NCBI GenBank assembly: GCA_963969595.1 | Contig: OZ018408.1 | Location: forward strand, 52,019,022-52,083,021 | Length of the DNA: 64,000 nt | Direction of reading: 5' to 3' | Source of the DNA: Neckera pumila | Taxonomy: Eukaryota; Streptophyta; Bryopsida; Hypnales; Neckeraceae | Shown: positions 1-13,088 of the stretch, piece by piece | How the letters are laid out: each line of letters starts with the position of its first letter | How positions within the stretch are numbered: the first letter of the stretch is position 1 | The notes under the pieces: model-generated | What the model was told of the DNA's origin: nothing | Databases searched by the model: none | What the model saw: the letters and a program-made list of their open reading frames with translations, nothing else | Made by a program: the position numbers and the translations under genes

Positions 1-1365
1 GTCGATATCTTCATTGAAGCCGGCTATGACATCAATCCAATACTTTAGATAAACAGTATTCAAAATTAGGTTCTGTAGTTGAATATAATTGTCCTTCAGG
101 TTTTTTTGAGAGAAGATTAAAGTGTTGGTATTATTTTTGTATTTAAATATCACTCTAAAAAAATATTTGAGTTGTGTTTTCATCTTGCATCATGTTGGAA
201 GCAACATTGTGATGATGCTACTGATGTTAAGGACTTTGTAAAGGTGGATGCTCTTTTAATATGTTGTATATATTGATCTTTACGATTGTAGAGCCAGGGC
301 TTAAGCAATGCAATTGTCGTGTTCGTTTTAGGTTTTGCAACAGCAAACAGAGGCAATTTTGCCATTTGCAATAGTTTTGAAAAAGGATATGGGGATATTA
401 ACATCATTTTTACACATGACATGGAGACGGTTGACAGGAATATAGATAATGATAATGGCAAGTATCATTAGAATCAAGCTTTGGTGGGTCCCACCAAGAA
501 ATTCCATAAAAGATTTTGATACATTTTTTTATATTCCTTATAGGATGTTACTGCAGAAGTCACAATTATCACATTAGCTATTAGTGCCGCTCAACCGACA
601 CAAATAAAATTGTCCAACACATTTGACTCAAGTAATTTGGGATTGATAGAAGTTTCTTTTTTGTCAATCTCTGAGCTATCAATTGTTGTCTATTTGCAAT
701 ATATAATGATTAGCAAGTGTGGCAATCTTCTTCTACTTTTCATTTGGTATTTGCATATTCATTTTTTTAAATACCTAATTTTTTTAGATTCTATTAACAT
801 ATCAATGGATTGTATTTACTATAGAATTTTGATTTTTGAAATTTCTATACACCTCTCATGAGGTTATCCATATTTACCTTTGATTTGTTTGTTTATCAAT
901 AATATTGAGGCTGGCATGGCGGATTTGTAGAATTGTCCTTATATTGAAACATCATGGTTTGGTAGTTTTTTGCGGTTACCTCAAGCAATTTTTGGACTTT
1001 CCTTAAAGGAAATTTATGTCCAGTGATTAGTCCTAGAAAGAAGAACAATATCAATATTGGTTTTTTGCATGTCCAAATTGACTTGGGACAGCTTTGTTAT
1101 ATAATTAGAGGGAAATAGAAAATGGTTGCCCTACTAAGCATGGATATAAAAAGATTTTCTGACCAAAACAATAAAATATCCTAACTTCATACAAAACAGA
1201 GAGAAAACTGGAGTCAAACTACTACCATAGAACTCTATAGAATGTTAGAAAATCTGAATTTCATCCACTAGGGAGTATACCACCCATCTATCCACAACGC
1301 CTTCCTTGAAATCTTGTGCTTAAATTTGGAACCGTAGAATTCTTCTTACTATTGTGATTATTCCA
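1..1365. other. AT-rich non-coding stretch
   Basis: No open frame here has a recognisable domain, codon bias or splice context. The frames present are short and rich in Phe, Ile, Lys and Leu, as expected of AT-rich DNA. I saw no clear repeat. Confidence 0.5.
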
Positions 1366-1638
1366 TTAGACACCAGGATCTGAAAAATACTCCTTTGAAT
1401 CTGCTTCATGTAAATCTCTTTGTACTTTTCTTTCACTATTCTCTGTTGCCTTGTAACTCACTTGTCTACTACTCACCTCAAGACTCTTTCCGGCTCTCAA
1501 CTTCTTTTTGCCATCTTCAACAACAAGAGCACCAACCTTTGGCTTACAGTCTCCAATTGCCGCCAAGTAGTTCACTTGCAACAAATATAGAAGTGAAGAA
1601 AGAACAATAAATGCTATTAGCCAAGTCTCCATGATCAT
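1366..1638 (-). CDS. Possible small secreted peptide precursor
   Basis: A 90-residue frame from ATG at 1638-1636; a second in-frame ATG at 1632-1630 gives 88 aa. Residues 1 to about 30 (METWLIAFIVLSSLLYLL and on) form a hydrophobic signal-like segment. A short Cys-containing stretch (GDCKPKVG) follows, then a hydrophilic Lys/Arg/Glu-rich region with possible processing sites (GKKK, SERK, VQRD), and the frame ends in EYFSDPGV. Layout and length fit secreted peptide hormone precursors. The acidic Glu-Tyr tail is loosely like the Asp-Tyr start of tyrosine-sulfated peptides (GOLVEN/RGF, PSY), but the usual Pro-rich or PPxHN ending is missing. It may be truncated, spliced further, or a chance frame. 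No promoter was identified. Weakly supported. Confidence 0.3.
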   Translation of the reverse strand: MIMETWLIAFIVLSSLLYLLQVNYLAAIGDCKPKVGALVVEDGKKKLRAGKSLEVSSRQVSYKATENSERKVQRDLHEADSKEYFSDPGV

Positions 1639-3135
1639 CAATTCAAATTTCCGAGGAGATCACTCCTTATAATTTAAGGTATACACCTGAGCTCGCACCT
1701 GAGTTAAGAGGGTATTTGATGTGGGGCTGTTTACCTTAATTATTGTATTTAAGATGATCGTATTTTTATATAAAAAGCTACGTGGGCATATTTCCAATAC
1801 CCTATGGTTACTGTAAATTCATTCATGCAATTTTTTAAGTGAGGCTATCTTACATATAAAATTTAAGTGTCCAATTGACCAAATAGTATTTTTTAACCCT
1901 TGAAGACTAATTTTCCATTGAATAAACAATTGATAATTTGGATAGGATCTAACAAATCAATTTAGGCCGGTTGTTCACAAAATTTTGATACAAGGTGTGA
2001 ACATATATTCCTTTAGTGAGAATATACTTTTTTCCTAGTTGAATATCCAAAACCAAATTTAGGTTGCCTTGAATTTTTTTGGCAACCTAAGCAATTTGGG
2101 CATCTTTTGGGCACCTTTTGCAAAAATGCTCATCAACTTTTGAAATTTGGAATATATGTAACTAATAAAATATAGAATACAATTATCAAAAAAGAATTTA
2201 ATTCTCAATTCATAAATTAAGAGGTGTCAAGTTTTATTAGCTATATTGGGATGGCCTCAAGAATAAACAATTTCTTCTACTTCAAGTCCTATTATCTTGC
2301 AATATATAAAGTCAAAGTTCTTTAATTCTTTCCCACATACGGTATTCCAAATTTTTGTTTTTATTTTTTCTTATTTGGATTTCAAATAAAAATTTCCTCA
2401 TTGCACAAGAAATCATCAAAAAATGATGTGTATTTCCAATGCAATTAACCTCTTTCCATTGTAGATTTGCAGGTTGATTTAGAGTAAGCTAGACTCAATA
2501 TTTGCTTTAAAAACTTTCACAAGTATGAAAAATCATACCTAACCTAACACCATATATGTATGAATGGACAAAATCTTCATCTTTGTGTAGAGAAAATGTT
2601 TTACTCTAGATAAGAGGGCTTGAAGTCTACTGGCTATATTTTGCAAGAATAAAAAAAAATGTTTTTTTTCTCACTTAAAACATTATAATCTTTCAATTCA
2701 TGTGGTCAAATGGCTGAAATTTTTTCCACACGTTGCCTTACTTATTTAGTGCATTTTTTTATGGTTGAAATTCAAAGAAATTAATTAATTTTTAATTTTA
2801 GACAATGCATCAAAAAAGGGCAGTTTGGGACTTTTTCTCTTCCAAAACACCCTCCGGCCTTTAGGGGTTAATAACAAGTTTACCATTAAACACTTCAAAA
2901 TCCCCATTGAAACTATCTCGTAAACATTCCATTCAATATGAATGTGTTTAACATTTATAGCTTCAAAGAATGAAGTTAAACAAACTATAAATTCTATCTT
3001 TATATTGTACAGTTATTAGTTTGTTGAACCCACTAAGGTAATTAGGTAAACTTCTTTATTTGTGCAATGTGACATTTTCTACAACTTATGGTTAGTGCTT
3101 TACATTTACACTTAATTATTTTGATATATACACTA
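1639..3135. other. AT-rich non-coding stretch with a transposon end
   Basis: No gene recognised. At about 2,818-2,871 there is a solo right end of the family-A TTAA element: a GGCAGTTT-like stretch followed by GGCCTTTAGGGG and TTAA at 2868-2871. I could not find the matching left end. The rest is low-complexity A/T. Confidence 0.45.
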
Positions 3136-4066
3136 TTAGCCCTTAAAGGCCCAAGGCCTTTTTTCTGCCCAAACACCCAAAACTGCCAGTTTTTTAGCAA
3201 AGAGTGAAAAAAATTAAAAAACTTTTTTTTGCCCATCTAACTGTAGGATCTTACACCTAACTAGTATGAGAACGTGTGGAAAAAAAATCAGAATTTTTGA
3301 CTACATAGATTGCAAGATATCTACATTTGAAGTGAAAAAAATAAAATTTTCAGCATATTGTGGGACTGGATTTTTAGACTTTGATCATTTTTAACTTAAA
3401 ATTTTTGCAACACAAAGTTTTGAGCTTTAAATGTTTATAGTGGAGAATTGAATTGAGAATCTAGCAAAAATTCAAAAAATTCAAAAAAACTTGATTTTCA
3501 TTATTAAAAAAATTGTTAAATAGAAGTAGATACGAGATAGAAGGAAAACCTACAATATTCATATATTTTAGATGGAATTAAAATGCACTAATCCCAATGG
3601 TCAGATTTTTCTAGCAAGTAAACTTAACCATGGAAAAAAAAATTGAAAAATTTGAAAAATTGCATTCAGAAATGAATCCTACAAGTTATTTTTTCAAAAA
3701 GATGGTCTAACTACCCCAAAAACAAGAATGTCCATAACTTTCTCATAACAAATCCAAATGAGATGAATCAAAGCTTTACAGCTAGACAAAAATATAATCT
3801 ACAAGAAAAAAATTATTAAAAAAAATTCAAATTTTTGTCTATTTTTTTTTGCTGCCTGGGCTGCCTGCCATCCCATGTTTTGAGCTTACTTGGTCATAAC
3901 TTTTGTTCTCAGGCACCAATTGTGAAAAAATTATATTCCTACAAAGCTAACCAGCTTTCCTACCTCCAAAAAAAGTTTAAAAAAATCAGGAGAAAATTTC
4001 AGCCCGTAGGTACCTACCCGAAAATTCATTTGTCTCTCGAAGGGACAATGGGCTTTTAGGGGTTAG
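3136..4066 (+). mobile_element. TTAA-family element A1, flanked by TTAG
   Basis: Non-autonomous DNA element occupying 3140-4062. Left end CCCTTAAAGGCCCAAGG, right end GGGACAATGGGC...TTTTAGGGG; the outermost bases are inverted repeats (CCC..AAAGG / CTTTT-AGGGG). It is flanked by the same four bases, TTAG, at 3136-3139 and 4063-4066, a direct 4-bp target duplication. About 0.92 kb, no coding capacity. Its interior is shared with the copies at 10,170 (inverted), 26,702 (shorter) and 61,448. TTAR targeting with CCC ends resembles piggyBac-type elements; that classification is inference. Confidence 0.75.
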
Positions 4067-7060
4067 TATCATGGAACAATTTCAATCAACCACCCTTCAT
4101 TGTAGATTTTCTTGACTATATTCATTTTATCATCTACATGAAATTATTTGTCCACATCTATATTCATTGTGTTATGAAAAATTTATACAGCCTCCATATA
4201 ATAAGGCTAATTTATTAATATAATTTCCTACTACATGATGATTTTCTATACCCTAATTTATATATAATAGAGTATATAGCATTTCATGGACCCTATAGTA
4301 GCCCTACATATTATATAAAATTTCTTTGCTTTGAATTAAATGGACCCTATCTTTTAGCTCACATAGTTTTTAAAAAAACGACAGTGAGCTCCTTGGGTTC
4401 AAATTGCACCAAAACACCCCGCCAAGATTTTAGACTTTACTTCATATTCTTTATAAGCAAAAATCTATATTCAAAGATGCAATCAACTCAACTTATCATT
4501 GTACAACATCTAATCTTCAGCTTGCTCATGGATAATCTCCAAAGTCTCTCCAGCACAAATATCAATCGCAACATCTTGCACCACCAATGTGGTTCCTTTA
4601 TCTCCAACACCCTTGCTTAGAACCTACTAAACTAGTGAGCGGGGGAGGTTGTAGAATATAAAACAATGAAGCTCACTAGTTTATGACATCATTCTTGATT
4701 GTTCACTATTCACCTTTTACATTCAATCTATTCAGTTCATCCTCTTTGGCTTAGATGACAACTACTATATATATTCCCATTTTGTATTCTTGTTCAATTC
4801 TTATGTGAACTGCACTAACATTGTGCTTAGTGATCTTTGAAGCTAGTCATTACAATTATATTATAGTATCAATTTTTTGTCTATTGATATTCATGTATTT
4901 TTTCACTTTTCAAGAGAAAAAGAACTATAGCTTTTGGCCTTCACAAGTTCTTTTCCATTTCTTTTTCTGATTTGATTCTTCCACCATTCTCTTTGCTATT
5001 GTCTCCATCATTTAAATAGATCCACACTAGCCTACATATGATTTGTTCTAACATGATGGCCTTTCAACTAGTTTAAAAGACTTGTTTTATTTTGTTGGAT
5101 CTGGGGCTTGGGCCTAGATCAAGGCCAAATATGGAGTCCACAACTATTTGGGATGTCAAATGACTTTTGTTTCAGAAATTAATCCCTCAATGACTAGTAA
5201 GCATTCAAATTTTGAACATTTGTTCTTTAACATTTGTATGGTATACATTCAAAAGACTTTGCTTTACAAATATTCTATTTTTCTATAGGTATTGGTAGGT
5301 CTAATTTCAAATGATAACCTTTTTTGGTTCAAAAAATGATCCTTCAAAAAACAACTTGACCTTTCAGCGGTGCTATTTTGTGAGCCTGTAAGCAGTGAGC
5401 GGGGATTATGTGAGCAGTGAGCTCCAAATTTAGAAAAAATTATTATAAAATTCAATAATATCAAGAAAAAGGGTAGTTACCAAAAAAATTGTCAATATTT
5501 TTTGTTTCTTGTCATTTTAGGACCTATATTATTGTATATCTATTATTGTGTACCTATTATTGTGTACGTATTATCGTAGACCTATTACCATGGATATATA
5601 CTACTTGTATTAGGATTGTTATTTTTTATATTGCCTATGATATTGGAAATATATATTGTGAAGATGAAAAACGATTTAGGTGTGAAAAATGAGCAAGGAT
5701 GGAAGGAAGGTTGTATAGAACATTCCATCAAATAATTACAGTATTTGTTCAAAGAAAAATTGACACCTTTGCAACTATATGTGTAACTTTAGTCAAAATT
5801 ATTTCAAACTCAGATCATAGGCATTCATAGATTTTTAGACTACTACATATATTGAAGACCTTCATTTGGAGACCTTCATTAATGTCCATTTGTATAGGCC
5901 AAATGTCTAGTACTTCAGGCTAGTCAATTATCCAAGTGCATTTAGAGCCTTGAATACAATGGTGAATATTATTTGGGCAAAACCAAAAATTTGTTATAAT
6001 ATCCTTATTTCTACTATATTATTTCTTTCTACCATGGTATATTGGAGCTAGAGTGTCTTTTAGTCATCCTTTTGTAATGTTTGATCCTTGTTGTTGGGCG
6101 TGACATTTGCAATTCAACATGTGGGACAATCTCGCAATACGCTATTGTAAAGTGTCACCATTGCTCCCCAATGTGGTAGTGACATGTAGTACTTGTTCAA
6201 AGTTAGCCACCTTCTCTGCTTCCTCACAAAACTTTGTAGGTGTGCGTGTGGATTGAGTCAATATTTTTGGCTAAGAAAAAATTATTTTATCCCGTCAATG
6301 GAAGTCACCATCTAAACAGATAGGGAAGTCAAGTTTGAGCTTATTATTGCCAAATACCTCTTCATCCTGTAAATATGGAATATGTATTGCAACATTAGAT
6401 GCTCCCAAAAGGACATTCAAGGCCTTCACAATCTTTTTCAAATTACCATTGCATCTAGCGCCTCTTAACTTCAGCTCTTCCTTAGATGGATCTGACCCTG
6501 ATGTTTTGCCATTGAAGAATGTTCATTAATTTGTCATCTATATGAAGGCTCAAATGTAGTCATCACAAGTAGCGGCAAACAAATCATTACGTCAAACACC
6601 CAATTGCTACAACCATTTGTAGGATCTATTTTGCCTAGGTTGCATGATGGCATGTCTGCCATTTCTTCAGCATTCAATCCTTGCAAGAGAAATAATGTGA
6701 TGAGGCCTATAACAAAATTTCTAAAATCCTAAGAGTGACATTTCTTTGGATATTGCATGGTGCTACAAAGTTTGATCCCTTTAGTGGGCTAAAACGCCAC
6801 CTCTAGGCCCCAAAAAATAAATTACCCCCTACCCATTTTGATTAAAAATGTCAATAGGCTTCACATAGTGCTGCAGTTTTGGTTCTTGTCAATAGGCAGT
6901 CAAGTTACCTCTTGATCTTAAAAGATGAATCACCCTATTCTTGGTTAGATCTTGCAATCTTTTTGCAGAAATAATCGCTTGATAAAAAAGCCATTTCAAA
7001 TTGAAAGGCATTCAAAATAAAAGAAATCAATCCAAAAAAATGGGAGAAAAGATACCTTGT
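4067..7060. other. AT-rich non-coding stretch
   Basis: No gene, RNA gene or clear mobile element recognised. Short phrases such as 'gtgagcgggg' near 4,636 and 5,396 recur but are too short to define an element. The open frames are low-complexity. Confidence 0.45.
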
Positions 7061-8372
7061 TTAAAAATGGTCTTGAGCCAGGTAAGCTTATGCAAGGATT
7101 GGGTTATATTTCTTGATCACTTGCTAGCTTGTGAGGGGGACTTTTTGGCGCCAATAGGAATCTCTAGCCTCGCAACCAATGATTGAGGAAAACAAATTGT
7201 ATTCTAATTCAATCATAATAATCTATGAATCCTATTCCATTTTAAAAATTTTAAAAAATAAGAAATTAACTTTTTATTTAAAGGTTGCTCTAGCTATGCT
7301 TGTGCAAGGGTCAAGTTTTTTTTTGGATCACTTGCTAAGGTGTGAGGGGGACCCCTTGGTGCCGAAGGGAGCCCCCAACCTTCCACCTAGTGATCAAGGT
7401 TCAAGACATAAAAAATTTGTACTCTAGCTCAATTAAGATGATGTGTAGGATTTGTGCTTTTGTGAAGGCCAAGTCTTAGGATTCATGATCGCTTGCTACG
7501 GTGTGTGGGGTTCCCCTTGGCGCCGAGGGGAACCCATCACATCCTAGTAAGTCATCAAGAAAAAACAAAATTTGTATTCTAAAGTACAAATTTATTCTAT
7601 CTTGATCATTGGTTGGGAGGTTGGGAACTTCCCTTGGCGCTAAGAGGTCTCTCTCACACCCTAGCAAGTGATCCAAAAAATCACTTGACCCTTGTACAAG
7701 TACAATTTGAGCACACTTAGATGAAAGGCTAAGTTTATTCTCAAATTTCTTTAAAAAACAACTGAAATACAAATTTTGTATTTTCTTGATGACTTACTAG
7801 GGTGTGACGGGTTCCCCTCAGTGTCAAGGAGAGCCCTTGCATCGCGGAGAGAAAAAAAACAAAAAACAAACCTTTTTTTTCTTTTTTTTGGAATACAAGG
7901 TAACTCCCCTTGGCGCCAAAGGGAACTCTACACACCGTAGTAAGTGATCATGAATCCTAAGACTTGGCCTTCACAAAAGCACAAATCCTACACATCATCT
8001 TAATTGAGCTAGAGTACAAATTTATTATGTCTTGAACCTTGATCACTAGGTGGAAGGTTGGGGGTTCCCTTCGGTGCCAAGGATCCCCCTTACACCTTAG
8101 CAAGTGATCCAAAAAAAACACTTGACCCTTGCACAAGCATAGCTAGAGCACACTTTAAATAAAAAGTTAATTTCTTATTTAAAAAAAAAATTTTAAATGG
8201 AATAGGGTTCATAGATTGTCATGATTGAATTAGAATACAATTTGTTTTCCTCAATCATTGGTTGTGGAGCTAGAGACTCCTATTGGCGCTGTGAAATCCC
8301 CTCACAAGCTAGCAAGTGATCAAGAAATATAACCCGACCCATGCATAAGCATAGCTAGCTCAAAACCATTCT
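7061..8372. repeat. 1.3-kb imperfect palindrome of GATCACTTGCTAG units
   Basis: The left arm (about 7061-7520) reads, as reverse complement, as the right arm (about 7905-8372). Matched landmarks are GGGTTATATTTCTTGATC (7101) against its complement near 8325, ATTGAGGAAAACAAATTG (7180) against 8245, and GATGATGTGTAGGATTTG (7437) against 7995. The spacer (about 7575-7740) is a direct copy of part of the right arm (about 8010-8170). Throughout, a unit built on GATCACTTGCTAG, GTGTGAGGGG and CTTGGCGCC recurs in both orientations. No ORF of substance. Probably an inverted duplication of a repeat monomer or a foldback element. Confidence 0.7.
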
Positions 8373-9400
8373 ACAAGTGTCTTTTCTTGATCACTTACTA
8401 GGATTTGAAGGGGACGTTGCGATGCCAATGGAAGCACCTAGCTCTTTAGTCCCTAGGCAATGATCATGACACGAAAAATTGTACTCTAACTTAGCCATTA
8501 TGATTGTAGAACTTGAGCTTCTACACTTAAGGTGGTGTGTTTATCCTTGATTACTTGCTAGGATGTGAGGGGTACCTCTTGATGCCAAAAGGAGATTCCT
8601 AGGGGTTCTTCTCGGCGCCAAAGGGAGACCTTTAGATACTATTTTTTTATTTTTTATTTTTTATTTTTTTTTCTCCTTGCCGAGAAGTACTCCGATCCTC
8701 ACACCCTAGCAAGTGATCAAGAGAAAGTAAAATCTATATGCAATCTATTTCATCTAGATGTTGACGATTTCTTCATGTGCACAAGATTCTTAAATTAAAA
8801 ATTAGATTAAAGCTTGAGTTCAATTTGCTTTTGCTTTTGCAAAAGTTGGCTTTATCTTTAAATCACACATTGGACTGTTTAGAAGAATTCTTGACGCCAA
8901 TGGAAGTCCTCAGCTCAGAAGCCAATGACAAAGAAAAAATAATTTTTTATTCTAGCTTGAATAAAATGATATGTAGGATTTGCACATCTATAAGGGTTGG
9001 GTGTTTTTTCTTGATCACTTGCTAAGATGTGAGCGGGACTTTTTAGCACCTACAAGAGGCCTTTCATTGCAAACAAAAAGTAATGGTTATTATTGTCTTT
9101 TGATTCCGCCACCAAAGAGCTACCCATGGTGACAAGAGGTTTCTTTTCACCCTAACAAGTGATTAAGATAAAAACCAAATTTATATTCTAGCTCATTCAT
9201 TTAGCTGTCAGGGACTTGTTCATGTATATAAGATTTTTGAATAATAAAATTGGCTTGAAGCTTGGGTTTGATCAAATTGTGTTTGTGCAAGAGTCAATTG
9301 TTTCTTTTGGTTACATATTAGGTTACTTGGAAGAGCTCTTGGCACCAATGGGAGCCCACATTCCAATAACTATGATCAAGAAAGAATAAATTTATAATTC
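8373..9400. repeat. Dispersed units of the GATCACTTGCTAG repeat
   Basis: The unit of the neighbouring palindrome continues here, more diverged: forward near 8,388, 8,545 and 9,013, reverse near 8,697 and 9,150. GGCGCCAA-like cores occur at about 8,615 and GACGCCAATGG at about 8,893. A T/A homopolymer-rich stretch lies at 8,641-8,672. No gene recognised. Confidence 0.55.
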
Positions 9401-10169
9401 AGTTTAATCATGATGATTTTGAAGACTTATTTGTGTATTCAAGATTTTCTATTAAAAGTTTAGACTTGCAACTTGATTGTACTCTAGCTATTCTTATGCA
9501 ATAAGGCCCATAATTACAATTTAGCGTGGAACTAGCTTTAAATTTTCTAACCTTATTGACAATCATACATTTGCATGTTATATAGTAAACAAATGTTATT
9601 AAATGCATCAACCACTTGGACCTTAATTGTCTTTTTCAAATTTGATCTAAATCAGTTTTTCTACAAAAAAATTTGTGAGACTTAAGTCCCATGCCACTAA
9701 ACAACTGCTTTATGGTAGAAATGAAAATGTTGAGGGAGATGTTGGTTCAGATGACAATGCTGATGAACCTATCGACAACTGTGCCATTGAAAAATGAAAA
9801 TATCCTATAGAGATTGCAAAAAAAATTGCTTTGTGGCTTCTATCTCTAGTCTTCTAAACAACTTGTTGCGGTCTCTTCTATGGTGAATGAAGGCTCCTAA
9901 CTATAGACGTTGGTTTCCAGAAGCATCAAGCATGGTTGGGAAGAATGTTGGTAGTTGAAGACATCTATACTTTCCATTTATTGACAAAATGAGTTAGATT
10001 ATTTTAGTCTTTCAATCCTAAATCTTGAATAATATAATGTCCATGGTCATAGGTTCCACCATAGAACTTTCTTTAAAAAATTGTATGCTCACAGCCTCAC
10101 AGGCTCACGCTTGCACGCTTACAGAATAACAACTTTGCTTGACCTTTCAAGAATCATTATGATTAGGAC
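9401..10169. other. Non-coding stretch
   Basis: No gene or repeat recognised. The sequence is AT-rich and its frames are short. Confidence 0.4.
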
Positions 10170-11072
10170 TTAATACCTAAGGACCATTGTCTCCTCGAGG
10201 GACAAATTAGATTTGGAATAGGTGCCTAAGGTCTCAAATTTTGTCATCATATTTTGAATTTTTTTTTAAATATAGAAAAATTGATTAGCTTTGTGGTAGT
10301 ATAATTTATTTTGCAATTGGTGCTTGGGAAAAAAGTTATGCCAAAATTTGCTCAAAACAAGGGAGATTGAGCAGCAATTTTTTTTAAAATTTGAATTAAT
10401 TATTTCCCTCATAGATTATACTTTGCCTACATAAAAAATTTGATTCTTTTCATTTGCATAAGTGATGTGAAAACTATGGACAAAATTTTTGAGCAATTAT
10501 AGCACTTTCTTGGAAAAATAATGCGTTGGATTTGTTTCTGAATTTCGTTTTTGTAATTTTTCATAAGAAAAGTTCCACATGGCTTAATTTTCTTGCTAAA
10601 ACAATCTCACTATTGGAATTAGTGTATTTCAATTCCATTTTAGAGATATTGATAATTTAGATTTTCCTTCTATCTTGCACCTACTTCCATTTAACAATTT
10701 TTTGAAGAATAGAAATTAAGTTTCTTTTGAAATTATTTTCCACCAAATTCTCAACTCAATTCTCCACTACAACTAATTAAACTTCAAAACTTTTTAGTGC
10801 AAAAAATTAAAGCTAAGAAAGTACAAAGTCAAATAATCTAGTCATACAAGGTGCAAAAGAATTTTGCTTCCTTCACTTTAAATGCAAACATCTTGCAATT
10901 TCTCTTGTCAAAATTTTGAGATTTTTTCCACACATTTTTACACTAGTTAGGGATGAGATCTTTTTGTTAGATGTGCAAAAAAACAATTTCAAACTTTTTT
11001 TACTTTTTGCAATAGAAATGGCAGTTTTTAGTGTTTTTTGGTGAAAAAAGGCTTTGGTCCTCTAGGAGTTAA
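10170..11072 (-). mobile_element. TTAA-family element A3 (inverted copy)
   Basis: Element interior 10174-11068 between TTAA at 10170-10173 and TTAA at 11069-11072. Its right end (GGCAGTTTTTAGTG ... GGCTTTGGTCCTCTAGGAG) is the reverse complement of the left end of the copies at 3,140 and 26,706. Its left end (TACCTAAGGACCATTGTC then CGAGGGACAAA) corresponds to their right end. The terminal CCC/GGG bases have drifted. No coding capacity. Confidence 0.65.
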
Positions 11073-13088
11073 GATTTGAACTTCAAGGAAGAAATTCTTA
11101 TGATATTGTAGATATTTAACCTGTAATTAATTTTTGAAAGAATAATTTCGTTTTCCATTTCAAGTTTTATTAAAAAAAATTGGTTTGTATTCTAATTGAT
11201 CTAGCCATATGGATATGATCTATGAATCATATTATACAACTATTGCTTGAGAGTCATCATTAAATCTATACATTAATTTAGCTTGGTTTGTTTACTATAT
11301 TTAGATACCATATTTTGTTTATTTGTTTTGTTTGATATGTTGAGATGTAACAAACCATAAGGTAGTCGGGGCGCTTTGGGGTATTGCTCAAAAGCTCTTG
11401 GTAAAGAGGGGTGCATGGACTTTGTTTCATGGCTTTGGTGTGAAAGCTATTGAATTTCAAAATGTTATATGGATTGGAAAATTGAATTAAATTACCTTTT
11501 ATTTTGGAAAAAATGTAACTTTTGCATCAATTGTCCAAACTGCAAAACCGCAAGGCCCTTGCACTCCTTTGTGCATAGAACTTTCTATTTGCGTCAAGAA
11601 CACAACTTCTCCCACTGCAATAAAGACCTTTGCACTCCTTTGTGTATAAATTTTTGTTTTGAACTAAATTATATTTTTTTTTCTACTTTTATTTTGATTG
11701 TAGCAATGTCACAAGGGCACACTAGTTATTCATCCAAGTTGCAGTAGATGGTTTACTCACCGTTGATTGTGAATTAAGCCAATTTTTATCATGCAGTTGA
11801 TTTCACTAAAAAGATTCAAAGCTTGGATTCCTCTTCTCTATTTACATCATTCCCAAGACTATATAAGTGTCTCTTTACATTCCTCTTCCTTCTTGTGTTT
11901 TGTCTACATTCTTCACTCAATGTATTAAGATAGGTACACCTATTCTTGTACATGTATCCACACTTTGATTGTAGAGTTCCCTTAAAGTGTTCACAAAAGT
12001 ACCTTGACAACGTCTCCATGCTTAATTGTGGTTGGTGGGCTCTGTTTTTTTTTAAATTTAGATTTTGGTGCTAGAATTTTTATTGTGTACACATTCGTAC
12101 ACATCTGATTACGTATGAATAATGCACCATAAAATGCACTATAAAATGCACACGGCAGCATTAATACCCTTGCGCTAGAGATGCTTTTAGAGTGATGGAT
12201 GTGACACACCCATCCTGTTCAATAAATGGAGCTTGGAAAACAGAGCGTGCCTTCTCGACTTCTCTTCCTCTGTATCACTAGTATTCCACCTTAGAAGCCA
12301 TCGAATCTTGCTATGGAATAGAGATTCTCACATGACCCAATTATATGTTACTGCCAATTTGACTTCATGCAACTGGTGAACATGTACTCATGAACATGTT
12401 TCAGAAGAAAAGATGAATACCTTCGATCCTAAGGTTATTGTGAATAAAGAGTTTGTTTGGGAGAGTCTCTCATTGCTACAAACCTAGGGTATGTGGACCT
12501 GGGTCAATAGCAAAGTGCTGCCCTTATGCCTCACGTGAAGAATGTTTCAACATTGAACATTCATGACAAGGTTACTGTGAAGAAACAAGGTGCATTGTAA
12601 TCTCTGAACATACCTGACGCTCACAATCAATACCTTCAAACATTTGGCAATGACAGTTTGAATGATGCAAACTTCATTATCCACTTGCTGCATCAGTCGC
12701 ATACAGCACTTAATTTTGTACAAAGTGAGTATCCATTTTATTCCTCCATGTGCACTCCCTCATGCGAGCATACGCTATACAATACCGGTACTATTCTTCC
12801 CAACTCAATCCTTCTATAACAATCAGTCAGCTCAAGACATTAAAATCTTTTTTGATGTGAATAATAAGTTCCTCTGCCCACACCTTGCACAGTGACCTCA
12901 AGAGCACAAACGGTAGCAATACCGTGCTGTCCTCTGACCCACGGCCATAGACTCTTCTCTCCCAGTCTAGCCACCACCCAATGAGCTCCAGGTTTGCCCC
13001 TTTGGGGATGAGCGCGAAACCTCCACACCATCAATACAAATCCTGAATTCTAACTTTAACCGTAAGGTCTGCGAACACTTCACTTTGT
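11073..13088. other. Region 3' of the glyoxal oxidase-like gene
   Basis: No gene recognised. At about 11,365-11,470 a phrase containing AAAGCTCTTGGTAAAGAG is echoed near 44,145, so an old dispersed repeat is likely. Base composition becomes more balanced towards 13 kb, as the glyoxal oxidase-like gene's 3' flank is entered. I could not place a polyadenylation signal. Confidence 0.4.

Noticed and set aside
3136..4066. Classing the TTAA elements as PIF/Harbinger (3-bp TTA or TAA duplication)
   Set aside because: TTAA on both sides, plus TTAG/TTAG at this copy, fits a 4-bp duplication better; a 3-bp reading makes the inverted ends unequal.
7061..9400. CRISPR-like or satellite array
   Set aside because: Unit spacing and orientation vary, the spacers are themselves repeated, and the genome is eukaryotic.
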